A DNA stretch of 64,000 nucleotides from Bacteroidota bacterium (GTDB taxonomy: Bacteria; Bacteroidota; Rhodothermia; Balneolales; Balneolaceae). Every line of letters begins with the position of its first letter. Within the stretch, counting starts at the first letter, position 1. Shown here piece by piece: positions 7,915-17,429 of this stretch. The stretch lies in the NCBI GenBank assembly GCA_009909035.1, contig JAAAOB010000010.1, positions 1 through 64,000 of the forward strand, read 5' to 3'. The notes beneath the pieces were generated by a model. That model was given only the letters and a program-made list of their open reading frames with translations, was not told where the DNA came from and made no database searches. A program made the position numbers and the translations under genes.

Positions 7915-9036
7915 ATGGTTGGGGTTTGCAAAGAAACAGGTAAAAATGAAGCTCGTGTGGCCATCACGCCCGAAGGTGTTCAAAAATTATTGGCTTCGGT
8001 GGACGAGATCACAATCGAATCCGGTGCAGGTGTGGCTTCGAGCTACAGCGACCAGAGTTTCAGAGATGCAGGCGCTACGGTGGCTGATTCGCGCGATGAA
8101 ATTTTATCCCACTGTAATATTCTCCTTGCCGTACAGGCTCCTCCGGTGGAAGATTTGCAAAAAATGAAGGAGGGAAGTGTACTCCTGTCGTTTATCTGGC
8201 CGCTTCAAAACAGCGACTATGTTGACAAGCTAAAGGAGCGGAACATCTCCGGTGTGGCGATGGATACCATTCCCCGCATCAGCCGGGCGCAATCGATGGA
8301 TGCTCTCTCGTCCATGAGTAATATCGCCGGTTATAAGGCGGCTCTGCTCGGTGCCAATCAACTCGACAAATACCTGCCGATGATGATGACAGCAGCAGGT
8401 ACCATCCCGCCCGCCAAGGTACTGGTTCTGGGTGCCGGTGTTGCCGGACTCCAGGCCATCGCCACTGCCAAACGGCTGGGCGCTGTAGTAGAAGCGTTCG
8501 ACATCCGCCCGGCGGTCAAAGAACAGGTGGAAAGCCTTGGCGCTACATTTGTTGAAGTTCCCTCTGATGAGGATACCGAATCCGACAGCGGCTACGCCAA
8601 AGAGCAAACGGAAAAAGCGAAAGAACGGCAGCAACAGGTGATACACGATCACGTAAAAAAATCAGATATTGTTATTACCACCGCGCTTGTACCCGGCCGG
8701 CCGGCTCCAAAATTGGTCTCTGAACCGATGGTGAATGATATGAAGGCCGGATCCGTCGTTGTGGATATTGCGGCAGAACAGGGGGGGAACTGCGAGCTCA
8801 CCAAAGCCGGTGAAACCGTACATCACAACGGGGTATCGATCATGGGCCCACTCAATATTCCCTCAATGCTCGCTTTTCATGCCAGCAAGCTCTACTCCAA
8901 AAATGTGCTCTCACTGCTGGACCTGCTGCTGGACGATGGAAAACCAAACTTCAATTTCGATGATGAAATCATAGTGAATGCAACTGTTACCCACGGCGGA
9001 GAGTTAATTTCTCCGTTCGTAAAAGAGAATATGTAG
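7915..9036 (+). CDS. pntAA: NAD(P) transhydrogenase alpha subunit, part 1
   Basis: GVCKETGKNEARVAITPEGVQKLLA, VLVLGAGVAGLQAIATAKRLGAVVEAFDIRPAVKEQVESLGA. Confidence 0.95.
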   Translation: MVGVCKETGKNEARVAITPEGVQKLLASVDEITIESGAGVASSYSDQSFRDAGATVADSRDEILSHCNILLAVQAPPVEDLQKMKEGSVLLSFIWPLQNSDYVDKLKERNISGVAMDTIPRISRAQSMDALSSMSNIAGYKAALLGANQLDKYLPMMMTAAGTIPPAKVLVLGAGVAGLQAIATAKRLGAVVEAFDIRPAVKEQVESLGATFVEVPSDEDTESDSGYAKEQTEKAKERQQQVIHDHVKKSDIVITTALVPGRPAPKLVSEPMVNDMKAGSVVVDIAAEQGGNCELTKAGETVHHNGVSIMGPLNIPSMLAFHASKLYSKNVLSLLDLLLDDGKPNFNFDDEIIVNATVTHGGELISPFVKENM

Positions 9037-9227
9037 TATTCAGAATCACTGCATATGTAACACACTTTTAAATTGTACTCTATTTGTTCGAAATACCCAT
9101 TTAGCGCAGACTCGCCTCAGCCTGTATTTTCAGGAATACTCAACATTGTTGACTATTCGCAGGTTGATAAGGTCTGGTGAACGTGATGTACGTCTACAGG
9201 CTATAACCTAAAGTCAATTGACTACTT

Positions 9228-9515
9228 ATGGAAGATCTCATATTTAACCTTTTTATTTTTGTGCTCGCTTCGTTTGTTGGATTTGAGCTCATCACAAAAG
9301 TACCGCCTACACTTCACACACCGCTCATGTCTGGCGCTAACGCCATTTCCGGCATCACGCTCATTGGCGCAATAATTATAGCCGGCGGCTCCGGGTCGGT
9401 TTACGCACAGTGGATTGGGTTTGCGGCCATTGTTTTTGCCACCATAAATGTGGTCGGTGGATTTATGGTGACAGACCGCATGCTTGAGATGTTCAAAAAA
9501 AAGGAGGATAGCTGA
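9228..9515 (+). CDS. pntAB: NAD(P) transhydrogenase alpha subunit, part 2
   Basis: FVGFELITKVPPTLHTPLMSGANAISGITLIGAI; position between pntAA and pntB. Confidence 0.95.
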   Translation: MEDLIFNLFIFVLASFVGFELITKVPPTLHTPLMSGANAISGITLIGAIIIAGGSGSVYAQWIGFAAIVFATINVVGGFMVTDRMLEMFKKKEDS

Positions 9516-10936
9516 TGAGTCATTTTCTTCCAGAAGCGATCCAGGGTGCCCTGCCCAACATTATTCAGCTTATCTATCTCATAGCTACAGGGTTCTTTAT
9601 CGTTGGTATCAAGCGGCTGGGATCTCCTGCCACGGCACGTTCCGGTAACCAGCTTGCATCCATAGGAATGCTCATTGGCATCGTCGTGACGCTCTTTAAC
9701 CAGGAGATCGTCAGTTTTGGATTTATCATTGCAGGTGTAGTCCTCGGGACGTTTATCGGCACCTTTGCCGCAAAAAAAGTGCAGATGACCGCCATGCCCG
9801 AAATGGTTGCCATCTTTAACGGCTTTGGCGGCGGCGCATCCGCTCTGGTTGCCTGGGGCGAATTTGCCCGTGTTGATCCAGCACTGATTCCTGTAGACGG
9901 GTTGGTGACAACCGGGCTTAGCATCCTCATTGGATCTATCACATTTACGGGAAGTTTTGTGGCCTTTGGCAAGTTAAAAGGGTTTATCGGCGGAGGGCGG
10001 ATCGCCCTGCCGGGTCAGAACATCATCAACCTTGTACTTACGGCTGTTGCACTCGCCCTGGTAGGCTGGTTTACAGTCGATCCCGAGTACATGGTGGTAT
10101 TCTGGATACTCTTTGCTCTTGCCCTGCTGATAGGAATCCTTACGGTTCTGCCGATTGGCGGTGCCGATATGCCGGTTGTCATCTCACTGCTAAACTCTTA
10201 CTCCGGAATTGCGGCTTCCATGGCCGGGTTTGTTCTCGGCAATAACCTCTTGATTATTAGTGGGGCGCTGGTAGGCGCCGCCGGGCTTATTCTCACCAAT
10301 GTAATGTGCAAAGCAATGAACCGAACGCTGCTGAATGTACTCTTCGGCGCTTTTGGAGGCGATGATGGCGGCGGTCCGGGAGACAGTGGTGACGGGGATA
10401 AATCTGTTCAGAAAACGTTTGCCGATGACGTCGCGATCCAGTGCTCGTATGCCAATAAAGTGATTGTCGTGCCGGGATATGGACTTGCCGTAGCGCAGGC
10501 GCAGCATGTAATTAAAGAGGTGGCCGGCCTCCTGGAGAAGAAAGGCGTTACGGTTAAATACGGTATCCACCCTGTGGCCGGACGCATGCCGGGCCATATG
10601 AATGTATTGCTGGCTGAAGCCGATGTACCCTATGATCAGCTGTATGATATGGATGAGATTAACCCCGAATTCAAATCTACCGACGTGGTGTTGATTATCG
10701 GAGCCAACGATGTGGTCAATCCCGCTGCAAAAACAGCCCCCGGAAGCCCGATCTACGGCATGCCCATTCTGGATGTTGAAGATGCAAAACGAACCATCAT
10801 ATTTAAGCGAAGCCTGAGTACAGGGTACGCCGGAATTGATAATGAACTCTTTTACAGCGAAAAAAATCAGATGTTTTTTGGAGATGCAAAAGATTCTCTG
10901 CAGGAGCTGGCCGCCTCTATTAAAGAGCTGGAATAA
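9515..10936 (+). CDS. pntB: NAD(P)(+) transhydrogenase beta subunit
   Basis: KVQMTAMPEMVAIFNGFGGGASALVA, VIVVPGYGLAVAQAQHVIKEVA, YGIHPVAGRMPGHMNVLLAEADVPY. Confidence 0.97.
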   Translation: MSHFLPEAIQGALPNIIQLIYLIATGFFIVGIKRLGSPATARSGNQLASIGMLIGIVVTLFNQEIVSFGFIIAGVVLGTFIGTFAAKKVQMTAMPEMVAIFNGFGGGASALVAWGEFARVDPALIPVDGLVTTGLSILIGSITFTGSFVAFGKLKGFIGGGRIALPGQNIINLVLTAVALALVGWFTVDPEYMVVFWILFALALLIGILTVLPIGGADMPVVISLLNSYSGIAASMAGFVLGNNLLIISGALVGAAGLILTNVMCKAMNRTLLNVLFGAFGGDDGGGPGDSGDGDKSVQKTFADDVAIQCSYANKVIVVPGYGLAVAQAQHVIKEVAGLLEKKGVTVKYGIHPVAGRMPGHMNVLLAEADVPYDQLYDMDEINPEFKSTDVVLIIGANDVVNPAAKTAPGSPIYGMPILDVEDAKRTIIFKRSLSTGYAGIDNELFYSEKNQMFFGDAKDSLQELAASIKELE

Positions 10937-11066
10937 CCACCGGCATCGAAGGGCCATCCGATCCGCGGATTTCTTTCTGGATGAAACCGGCATCACCAAG
11001 AGGCCGTCTCTGCGAGACTCGCGTTATGAATTTCGGCTTGATTCATCAACAATGAGCCCAAAAAGT

Positions 11067-11088
11067 CCCCATTTTTTAAAAAAGGGGG
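11067..11088. repeat. CCCC(A)TTTTTTAAAAAA(G)GGGG palindromic intergenic repeat downstream of pntB
   Basis: tccccattttttaaaaaagggggattgagggggatc: near-perfect palindrome followed by G-rich tail. Confidence 0.6.
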
Positions 11089-11275
11089 ATTGAGGGGGAT
11101 CTCAGTAATCAATTGCAACTGATGTAAACCGATTACAGTCCGAAAAACCTGCAGGAATCAACCCACCACAACCGTCCGTCCCGCACGGGACGTCCGCTTT
11201 GTAGCCCCGCCTTTCAACGTCAGGTTCAATAGTGGACACAATGAATTAAGAAGTCCGTGAAGCGGACGGCCACTC

Positions 11276-12694
11276 TTAATCCAGCAGCCTGTGTGATACA
11301 TACATCAGTTCAGATCCTCTCTGAATATGCATCACGATATAATCACCGGTTCCGAACTGATCGAATGCCGAATAGAACTCATCATACGAGAACATATCAT
11401 CGCCGTTAACGCTATAAATGATATCTCCCGGGCGGAGTGCATCACCCATAACCGCTGACTTCCCGTTCGACGCGGCCACAAGAATGCCGCCTCGCTTTCG
11501 TAGAGGTGGAAGCATCTCGCGTATTTCTGTTGTTAACCCGATGGCCAGCACGCCTATTTTTGCAATAAAATTTTCCTCCATATCAACAAGATCACGGAAC
11601 TTGTTCTCCGGATCCTGCCTCTCCTCGACCTGAACGGTAAATGTTCTGATTTCCCCATCCCGTACAGCATCAATCTCTATCGTAGACCCGATCTCTTTTC
11701 CGTAAATATTTACATCCAGCTGACGGGCATTCTCAATAATTTTGTCGTCCAGCTTAATCACAATATCTCCTTCCGAGAGGCCGGCGAGGTCTGCAGGACT
11801 TCCCGGAAGCACATCGCCCAGTATTACACGGCGATTCAAACCAACGCCCAGAGCCTCAGCCAGTCGGGGAGTGATCGTTTGGGGCCTGATTCCTATCACA
11901 CCACGCCTTACATACCCATTCTCACGAATCTGCGAGTAAACCGTCTCGACAATATTGCTGGGAGCCGCAAACCCGAGGCCTTCACTCCCGCCGGACTGCG
12001 ATAGGTTGAGCGTATTGATGCCAACAATTTCTCCCGACATGTTTACAAGCGGACCCCCGCTATTGCCGGGGTTTATCGTGGCATCGGTCTGAATGTAAAT
12101 CATCGGGTCATCCTGCCTGAACTGACGCGCTTTAGCGCTAACGATGCCCATACTTACCGATTTTTCCAGGCCGAGCGGGCTGCCAAATGCAAAGACAAAA
12201 TCTCCCGCATGCAGTGATTCTGAATCACCAAAACTCAGGTGAGGATGGGCATCTACATCTACTTTCAGAACGGCAATATCGGTCTCGCGGTCGGATCCAA
12301 CAACCTCAGCTACCAGTATTTGCCCGCTCTGGCTCAATATGGATTCGTTGCTCAAATCGTCGGCTCGTGGTTGCGGAAGCAGCACCTGCACCGTCTCCGC
12401 CTCATCAATGACATGTTGATTTGTAATGATATAGCCGTCAGAACTGACAAATACGCCAGACCCGTTCGATACGTTTCGGTTTAAAACCACACTTCCCGAT
12501 TTCTGAAATCTGCTGGGGCGGCCAAACTCATCAACAATAACCTGTACCACCGTCTGATTTACCTTTTGTACAAGAACCCGCTGCGTAGAGATGCTCTCCT
12601 CGTCAAAAGCCTGCGACCACGCGGCATCAACCCCCGCCGGTGAAGCCATCATGAGAAAAACCAAACCAACGATCGTCGTTTTAAATGCATGCAT
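11276..12694 (-). CDS. S1C family trypsin-like serine protease with PDZ domains (HtrA/DegP-like)
   Basis: NGSGVFVSSDGYIITNQHVIDEAE, DRETDIAVLKVD, TDATINPGNSGGPLVNMSGEIVGINTL; two PDZ-like regions; signal peptide. Confidence 0.92.
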   Translation of the reverse strand: MHAFKTTIVGLVFLMMASPAGVDAAWSQAFDEESISTQRVLVQKVNQTVVQVIVDEFGRPSRFQKSGSVVLNRNVSNGSGVFVSSDGYIITNQHVIDEAETVQVLLPQPRADDLSNESILSQSGQILVAEVVGSDRETDIAVLKVDVDAHPHLSFGDSESLHAGDFVFAFGSPLGLEKSVSMGIVSAKARQFRQDDPMIYIQTDATINPGNSGGPLVNMSGEIVGINTLNLSQSGGSEGLGFAAPSNIVETVYSQIRENGYVRRGVIGIRPQTITPRLAEALGVGLNRRVILGDVLPGSPADLAGLSEGDIVIKLDDKIIENARQLDVNIYGKEIGSTIEIDAVRDGEIRTFTVQVEERQDPENKFRDLVDMEENFIAKIGVLAIGLTTEIREMLPPLRKRGGILVAASNGKSAVMGDALRPGDIIYSVNGDDMFSYDEFYSAFDQFGTGDYIVMHIQRGSELMYVSHRLLD

Positions 12695-12844
12695 ACAGAA
12701 TATCCTCTATTACTTTCTTTTTTTATAAAATCAGGAATTTAGGTCAAATTATTCGTCACAAAAGAGTGACAATGACGGCACATTTATCTGCCCGGATTGG
12801 TACGATCAGAGTCCCTGAGATCATTTCTTGAAAGTGTCCGCCAA

Positions 12845-12873
12845 TAAAAAGGCCTGCATTTAAGTACAGGCCT
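12845..12873 (-). terminator. Rho-independent terminator downstream of sugar dehydrogenase gene
   Basis: On minus strand AGGCCTG-tacttaaatg-CAGGCCT followed by TTTTTATTGG. Confidence 0.75.
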
Positions 12874-12937
12874 CGCAACCAAATTTATAATTAATGAAAA
12901 GGAGCCGGTTTTAACCACGGCCAAACTCCCCTGCCAA

Positions 12938-14119
12938 TTACTCAACCGGCACAATTCTGCTTATTTTCCCTTCAGACTCATTTGCAAAGTAAATGTATCC
13001 ATCCGGGCCCATTTCAATCTCGCGGATCCGGCCAATATCGTTCAAAATTCGCTCCTCATGCACATACTCACCACCATCAATCACTACCCTGGAGATTAAC
13101 TGGCCGGCAAGTGCACCATTCATAATATTTCCGGTCCAGTTGGGATAGCGGTCGCCGGTTACAAAGGCCATTCCCGAGGGCGCTATAGATGGTGTCCAGT
13201 GCAGGACGGGCTGCTCCATCCCTGCTTTCGCGGTATCCTCACTGATGATCGAGTCATCGTAGTTCACGCCGTGCGTAATCTCCGGCCAGCCGTAGTTGCG
13301 CCCTATTTGCGGGTTATTAATTTCATCACCGCCCTGGGCACCGTGTTCGTTCGTCCAGATCTCTCCTGTTTCGGGATGAACGGCCATGCCCTGTATATTT
13401 CTGTGGCCGTACGAGTAGATCTCATCAAGGCCTTCGCGGCCAACGAACGGATTATCTTCCGGGATGCTGCCGTCGTCGTGAAAACGGTAGACGCTGCCGT
13501 TGGAAAGCGTTGTATCCTGCGCGGTATCCATCGAACCGCGATCACCGATCGTAAAATAGAGGTATCCATCGCCATCAAACGCAATGCGGCCGCCGAAATG
13601 GTGCCGTGAGTTTGTAAACTGGTTTCCCGTATAGATCTCTTCCCGATCCACAAGCTCATAGCCATCAAGCCGCATGCGCTCCAGTGATGTAATCGTTCCG
13701 CCGGGCCCTGGTTTCGAAAAACTAAGGTAGATCCAGCCGTTCTCTTCATAGTCGGGGTGGAGGGCAAGATCCAGCATACCGCCCTGACCTTCTGCAACAA
13801 CCTCCGGTGCACCGCCCAGCGGCTCCTGACGAAGCTGGCCATCTTCCACAATACGGACTCTTCCGCTTCTCTCGGTAATCAATACGTTCCCGTCAGGCAG
13901 AAAAGCAAGGGCCCATGGCACCTCCAAGCCTTCCACGACATCTTCAACGGCAATTGTATGCCGTTCGGTCTCGATCACTTGTTCAGGTTCTCCGGGTTCA
14001 GGGAAGTAGAGACCCTCCTGAACCTGGGATTCTGTCTGTTGATCCTGAGCGCTTGGCCCTTCGGCGCTGCAGCCGGTGAGTACCAAAAACGCGAGTAGTA
14101 ATGATGATAAACTTTTCAT
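12938..14119 (-). CDS. PQQ-dependent sugar dehydrogenase family lipoprotein (glucose/sorbosone dehydrogenase)
   Basis: VPWALAFLPDGNVLITERSGRVRIVEDGQL, YGHRNIQGMAVHPETGEIWTNEHGAQGGDEIN; lipobox LVLTGC. Confidence 0.92.
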   Translation of the reverse strand: MKSLSSLLLAFLVLTGCSAEGPSAQDQQTESQVQEGLYFPEPGEPEQVIETERHTIAVEDVVEGLEVPWALAFLPDGNVLITERSGRVRIVEDGQLRQEPLGGAPEVVAEGQGGMLDLALHPDYEENGWIYLSFSKPGPGGTITSLERMRLDGYELVDREEIYTGNQFTNSRHHFGGRIAFDGDGYLYFTIGDRGSMDTAQDTTLSNGSVYRFHDDGSIPEDNPFVGREGLDEIYSYGHRNIQGMAVHPETGEIWTNEHGAQGGDEINNPQIGRNYGWPEITHGVNYDDSIISEDTAKAGMEQPVLHWTPSIAPSGMAFVTGDRYPNWTGNIMNGALAGQLISRVVIDGGEYVHEERILNDIGRIREIEMGPDGYIYFANESEGKISRIVPVE

Positions 14120-14150
14120 AGCTATATGTTGTAAAGTTGTGGGTTATGAT

Positions 14151-15053
14151 TCATCTAACGTCGTCAATATTCAAAATTCCCTGCAGATCGAACGGAATGG
14201 ATTGCGGGGCGTTAAATCCCCGAATATCTGCAGCCACTTGCGCATCCCCAGTCAGTCTGTAATTAAACTCCGTTTTTCCACCCATCATTTCAATCAAGGC
14301 GGACCCCATTTGCGAGGCACTGAGTTTTACCGGAATGGTAATGAGTTGACTATCAGAACCTGCCACCCGGATAGATTCGCCAAGTGTTGTATCCAGCCAG
14401 TTCTTTCCATTCACCTGCAGCGCATAGTCTGCACTTGAGAGCAAAATTGCAAATGAATTGGGATTGGAGACGCGAAAAGAGACTTCCGCTTCGGCGCCGG
14501 AAAATGACATCCGCTTCATATTAAACCCGCCAAACTCAATGTTTGGCACCCGGGGCACAGGCAGCTCCCCTTCTGCTTCCACCGGAACACGCCGGGTTCC
14601 GAGTACCGGCAGCCTGAAAGAGACATCGGTGGCAATTTTATAGGAAATGGTATCATTGGAAAGCACAGACCGAAACGAATCGTATACATTTGAATAGGTG
14701 AGAGAAACCGGAACCTGCACCCGCGCGGTGGACTCACCGTCAATCTCTATGTATTCCGACTGCTGTCCATTCAGAAACGAGGTCCCGTTTATAAAAAACT
14801 CGTAATTATAGCCTTCAGCCGATACGCCCACCCGGTTGGGGTTCGTTACATCAAAATCGAACAGCAGCGTTACGCCATCAAATGAAAGTTCTTGAATGGA
14901 CACATCGGAGTAGGTGACCTCCGGCTCTTTTACGTTGGCTGCATCGCGCAGAGAGGCACAGCTGGCCGTCAATAGAAAAAAAGCTGCAGAAACAATAAGA
15001 AGTCGTTTATTCATATATTCTATTTCCATGAAAGCTTGAGCAAAAGGCTTCAT
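14151..15053 (-). CDS. LEA type 2 family lipoprotein
   Basis: Two repeats of the form 'LSFDGVTLLFDFDVTNPNRVGVSAEGYNYEFFING' / 'MSFSGAEAEVSFRVSNPNSFAILLSSADYALQVNG' (LEA2/WHy-like); lipobox LLTASC. Confidence 0.82.
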   Translation of the reverse strand: MKPFAQAFMEIEYMNKRLLIVSAAFFLLTASCASLRDAANVKEPEVTYSDVSIQELSFDGVTLLFDFDVTNPNRVGVSAEGYNYEFFINGTSFLNGQQSEYIEIDGESTARVQVPVSLTYSNVYDSFRSVLSNDTISYKIATDVSFRLPVLGTRRVPVEAEGELPVPRVPNIEFGGFNMKRMSFSGAEAEVSFRVSNPNSFAILLSSADYALQVNGKNWLDTTLGESIRVAGSDSQLITIPVKLSASQMGSALIEMMGGKTEFNYRLTGDAQVAADIRGFNAPQSIPFDLQGILNIDDVR

Positions 15054-15214
15054 TTTGGCTGTTGGTTACCGATAACTATTTCATATGTTATGTTCCCAAT
15101 ATAATGAACTTCATACAACATTTAGTTACTCATCTTCTTCCACATTGCAACCTGTAAATTAGTATACCTTTTTTGAGCCCGATTGCTTACATACTTTTTA
15201 TTCTTTTGGCGGCG

Positions 15215-15772
15215 ATGCCTGACAAAGCCCGGAAGGCACTCTATGTTCGTATTAAAGAAGGAGATCATCAGGCGTTCAAATCGTTCTATGACCAGCACTA
15301 CGACGGTCTCTGCCGGTATCTTACGAGTAAAAACATCCGGCAGGAAGATGCTGAAGATCTGATACAAAAGGCCTTTATCTATATCTGGGAGAACCGGGAA
15401 AAGATAAACCCCGATCAATCCCTGCAATCGTACCTGTTCCGAATCGCCTACACTCGTATGATTAACCACGTGAAGAAGAACAGTAAATTTAACGACGAGA
15501 TTCCGGAAAATGAACCAAGCCGGTTTCATTCACCAGAGGAAGAGCTTGAATTTAGTGAACTGAATAACAGGCTTGAGCAGGCGGTTGAAGAGATGCCTGA
15601 AAAACGAAAAGCCGTTTTTACCAGCTGTTTTATCAAGGAAAGAACGTACAAAGAGACTGCAACTATTTTGGATGTAAGTATCAAAACTGTTGAAAATCAT
15701 ATGGCCCTGGCACTCAGAGATGTCCGGAAAGCGGTTCAATTATTCAGGACAGAAAAAAATCAGCCCGGATGA
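15215..15772 (+). CDS. ECF RNA polymerase sigma factor
   Basis: DHQAFKSFYDQHYDGLCRYLTSKNIRQEDAEDLIQKAFIYIWENREKI (region 2) and KERTYKETATILDVSIKTVENHMALALRDVRKAV (region 4). Start trimmed to MPDKARKA. Confidence 0.93.
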   Translation: MPDKARKALYVRIKEGDHQAFKSFYDQHYDGLCRYLTSKNIRQEDAEDLIQKAFIYIWENREKINPDQSLQSYLFRIAYTRMINHVKKNSKFNDEIPENEPSRFHSPEEELEFSELNNRLEQAVEEMPEKRKAVFTSCFIKERTYKETATILDVSIKTVENHMALALRDVRKAVQLFRTEKNQPG

Positions 15773-15838
15773 TTAGGGGTAGATACCCGCTTCAACTGTA
15801 CTACTGGTACCAACACCCATAATAAACCATCTGAGATT

Positions 15839-17287
15839 ATGAATACTAAAACAAAAAACATCTACTTAAACTACATACTCCTTCTTTCTATCACGATCCT
15901 TTTTGCTGGATGCAGTATTGACGGCTTTGAAGGTGAAAGCTCCGAATTGACGGATGAAGAGCTCGAAATAGCGACTGAGATCATCGGTGAATCACTTTCG
16001 GACCAGAATGAAGGGATTTTCTCCAGCCTGAATGATGCATTTGTCATTCCATCCGAGAGCGGGTTTCAAGAACAGGCACTCACGACCGGCGGAGACAGCT
16101 ACCTTCTCAGCAGCATGACCCAGGACAGCAGTGGCTCAAATCAAAATGAACGAAATTTCAGCTACTCCTATGATCCTGAAACAGGCATTCACTCCGTATC
16201 CTTCAACCGGATCCTGGACCGGCCGTTGATTACCAAGGAGTCCTCCGCCGAACTTGAGTATATTTTTTACGATATCAACGGCAGCTTCATTGCATCCCCC
16301 CGGATGGAGAATGAACGAATTGAAACCGTGGATTACAGTGCGGAACGTGCCGGCTCCATAACGACCCCGCGACGAACATCTGCCTACCAGCGGTCTGACC
16401 TCTTTGTAACGGACGGACTTTCCGCCACTTCCGGCACCATTCAAATCGACGGCCTTCACCAGGGCAGCGGCCAGTTTGAAGCTACCCGCCAGAACGGGGA
16501 TTCCATCACCCGCGAATACGAGATCTCTGTTGATTTTTTGAACGTTCAGATCGACAAGCAGCTCATGGAGCAGACCAATTCGCTCCAAAGGGGGGTTACG
16601 GGCTCTGTGGCCTATGAAATGACGATCAGCCGTGCCATAAACGGGGATGAAAGTACAAAAACCGTAAACGGCACCATAGAATTAAATGGCGACGGCACCG
16701 CACTCCTCCGTTTTCGAAACGTACTGGATATTTTTAGAATCAAACTCGATGACGGATCGGTTTTTGAAGATGATGAATTTGAAGGATTTGTCCGTTCTCT
16801 GAATCGCGACAATCAATCGTTTACACTCTTTAGCGGACAGACCATCTTCATTACCGGCCAGACGGAGGTTGAATTTGAGGACGGACTATCATCGTTCCAG
16901 GATATCCAGCGCAGCCTGCAGAATGGGGTGCGGGTTAAAGCCGAAGGCAGCCTGATCCGGCGTGATGACGACAATTCCACCGCCGCAGCTACCGAGGTTG
17001 AATTCGAGGTTGAGAGCAGCGATGATGGTGATAGTGATGACGGCCGGGAATTCGAAGGAGTTGTGGAGTCAGTGGACGCTTCTCTGGATCGATTTTCACT
17101 TCGAAACGGCCTCACCCTTTATGTAACCGAATCAACAGAATTTGATTCAGACGGCGACATTTCCTCGATGCAGGATCTGCGCGATGCAGTGAACCGCGGA
17201 TTAAAGGTAGAAGCCGAAGGAGAATATACCGTCACCGGTGATGACCGTTTGGTGGTACTTGAAGTGGAGTTCGAGTTCGATGATTAA
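15839..17287 (+). CDS. DUF5666-like domain-containing lipoprotein
   Basis: Lipobox ILFAGC; two C-terminal repeats (EFEGFVRSLNRDNQSFTLFSGQTIFITGQTEVEFEDGLSS...RSLQNGVRVKAEGSL / EFEGVVESVDASLDRFSLRNGLTLYVTESTEFDSDGDISSMQDLRDAVNRGLKVEAEGEY). Confidence 0.78.
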   Translation: MNTKTKNIYLNYILLLSITILFAGCSIDGFEGESSELTDEELEIATEIIGESLSDQNEGIFSSLNDAFVIPSESGFQEQALTTGGDSYLLSSMTQDSSGSNQNERNFSYSYDPETGIHSVSFNRILDRPLITKESSAELEYIFYDINGSFIASPRMENERIETVDYSAERAGSITTPRRTSAYQRSDLFVTDGLSATSGTIQIDGLHQGSGQFEATRQNGDSITREYEISVDFLNVQIDKQLMEQTNSLQRGVTGSVAYEMTISRAINGDESTKTVNGTIELNGDGTALLRFRNVLDIFRIKLDDGSVFEDDEFEGFVRSLNRDNQSFTLFSGQTIFITGQTEVEFEDGLSSFQDIQRSLQNGVRVKAEGSLIRRDDDNSTAAATEVEFEVESSDDGDSDDGREFEGVVESVDASLDRFSLRNGLTLYVTESTEFDSDGDISSMQDLRDAVNRGLKVEAEGEYTVTGDDRLVVLEVEFEFDD

Positions 17288-17429
17288 ATTCCACAATGAC
17301 GCAATGTTTTGAGCGGTCGGGTGGATTCGTTGATACCACACAGTCTGTCTTCAACAGATCCACCAGCCGCTTTCAGTTGAGACACCATACTCAACGCCAA
17401 TCGTTACCAAATGCACGTTCTGATTACTT

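Noticed and set aside
8230-8652. 140-aa antisense ORF in pntAA
   Set aside because: Opposite strand of a confident PntAA; no signal of independent coding.
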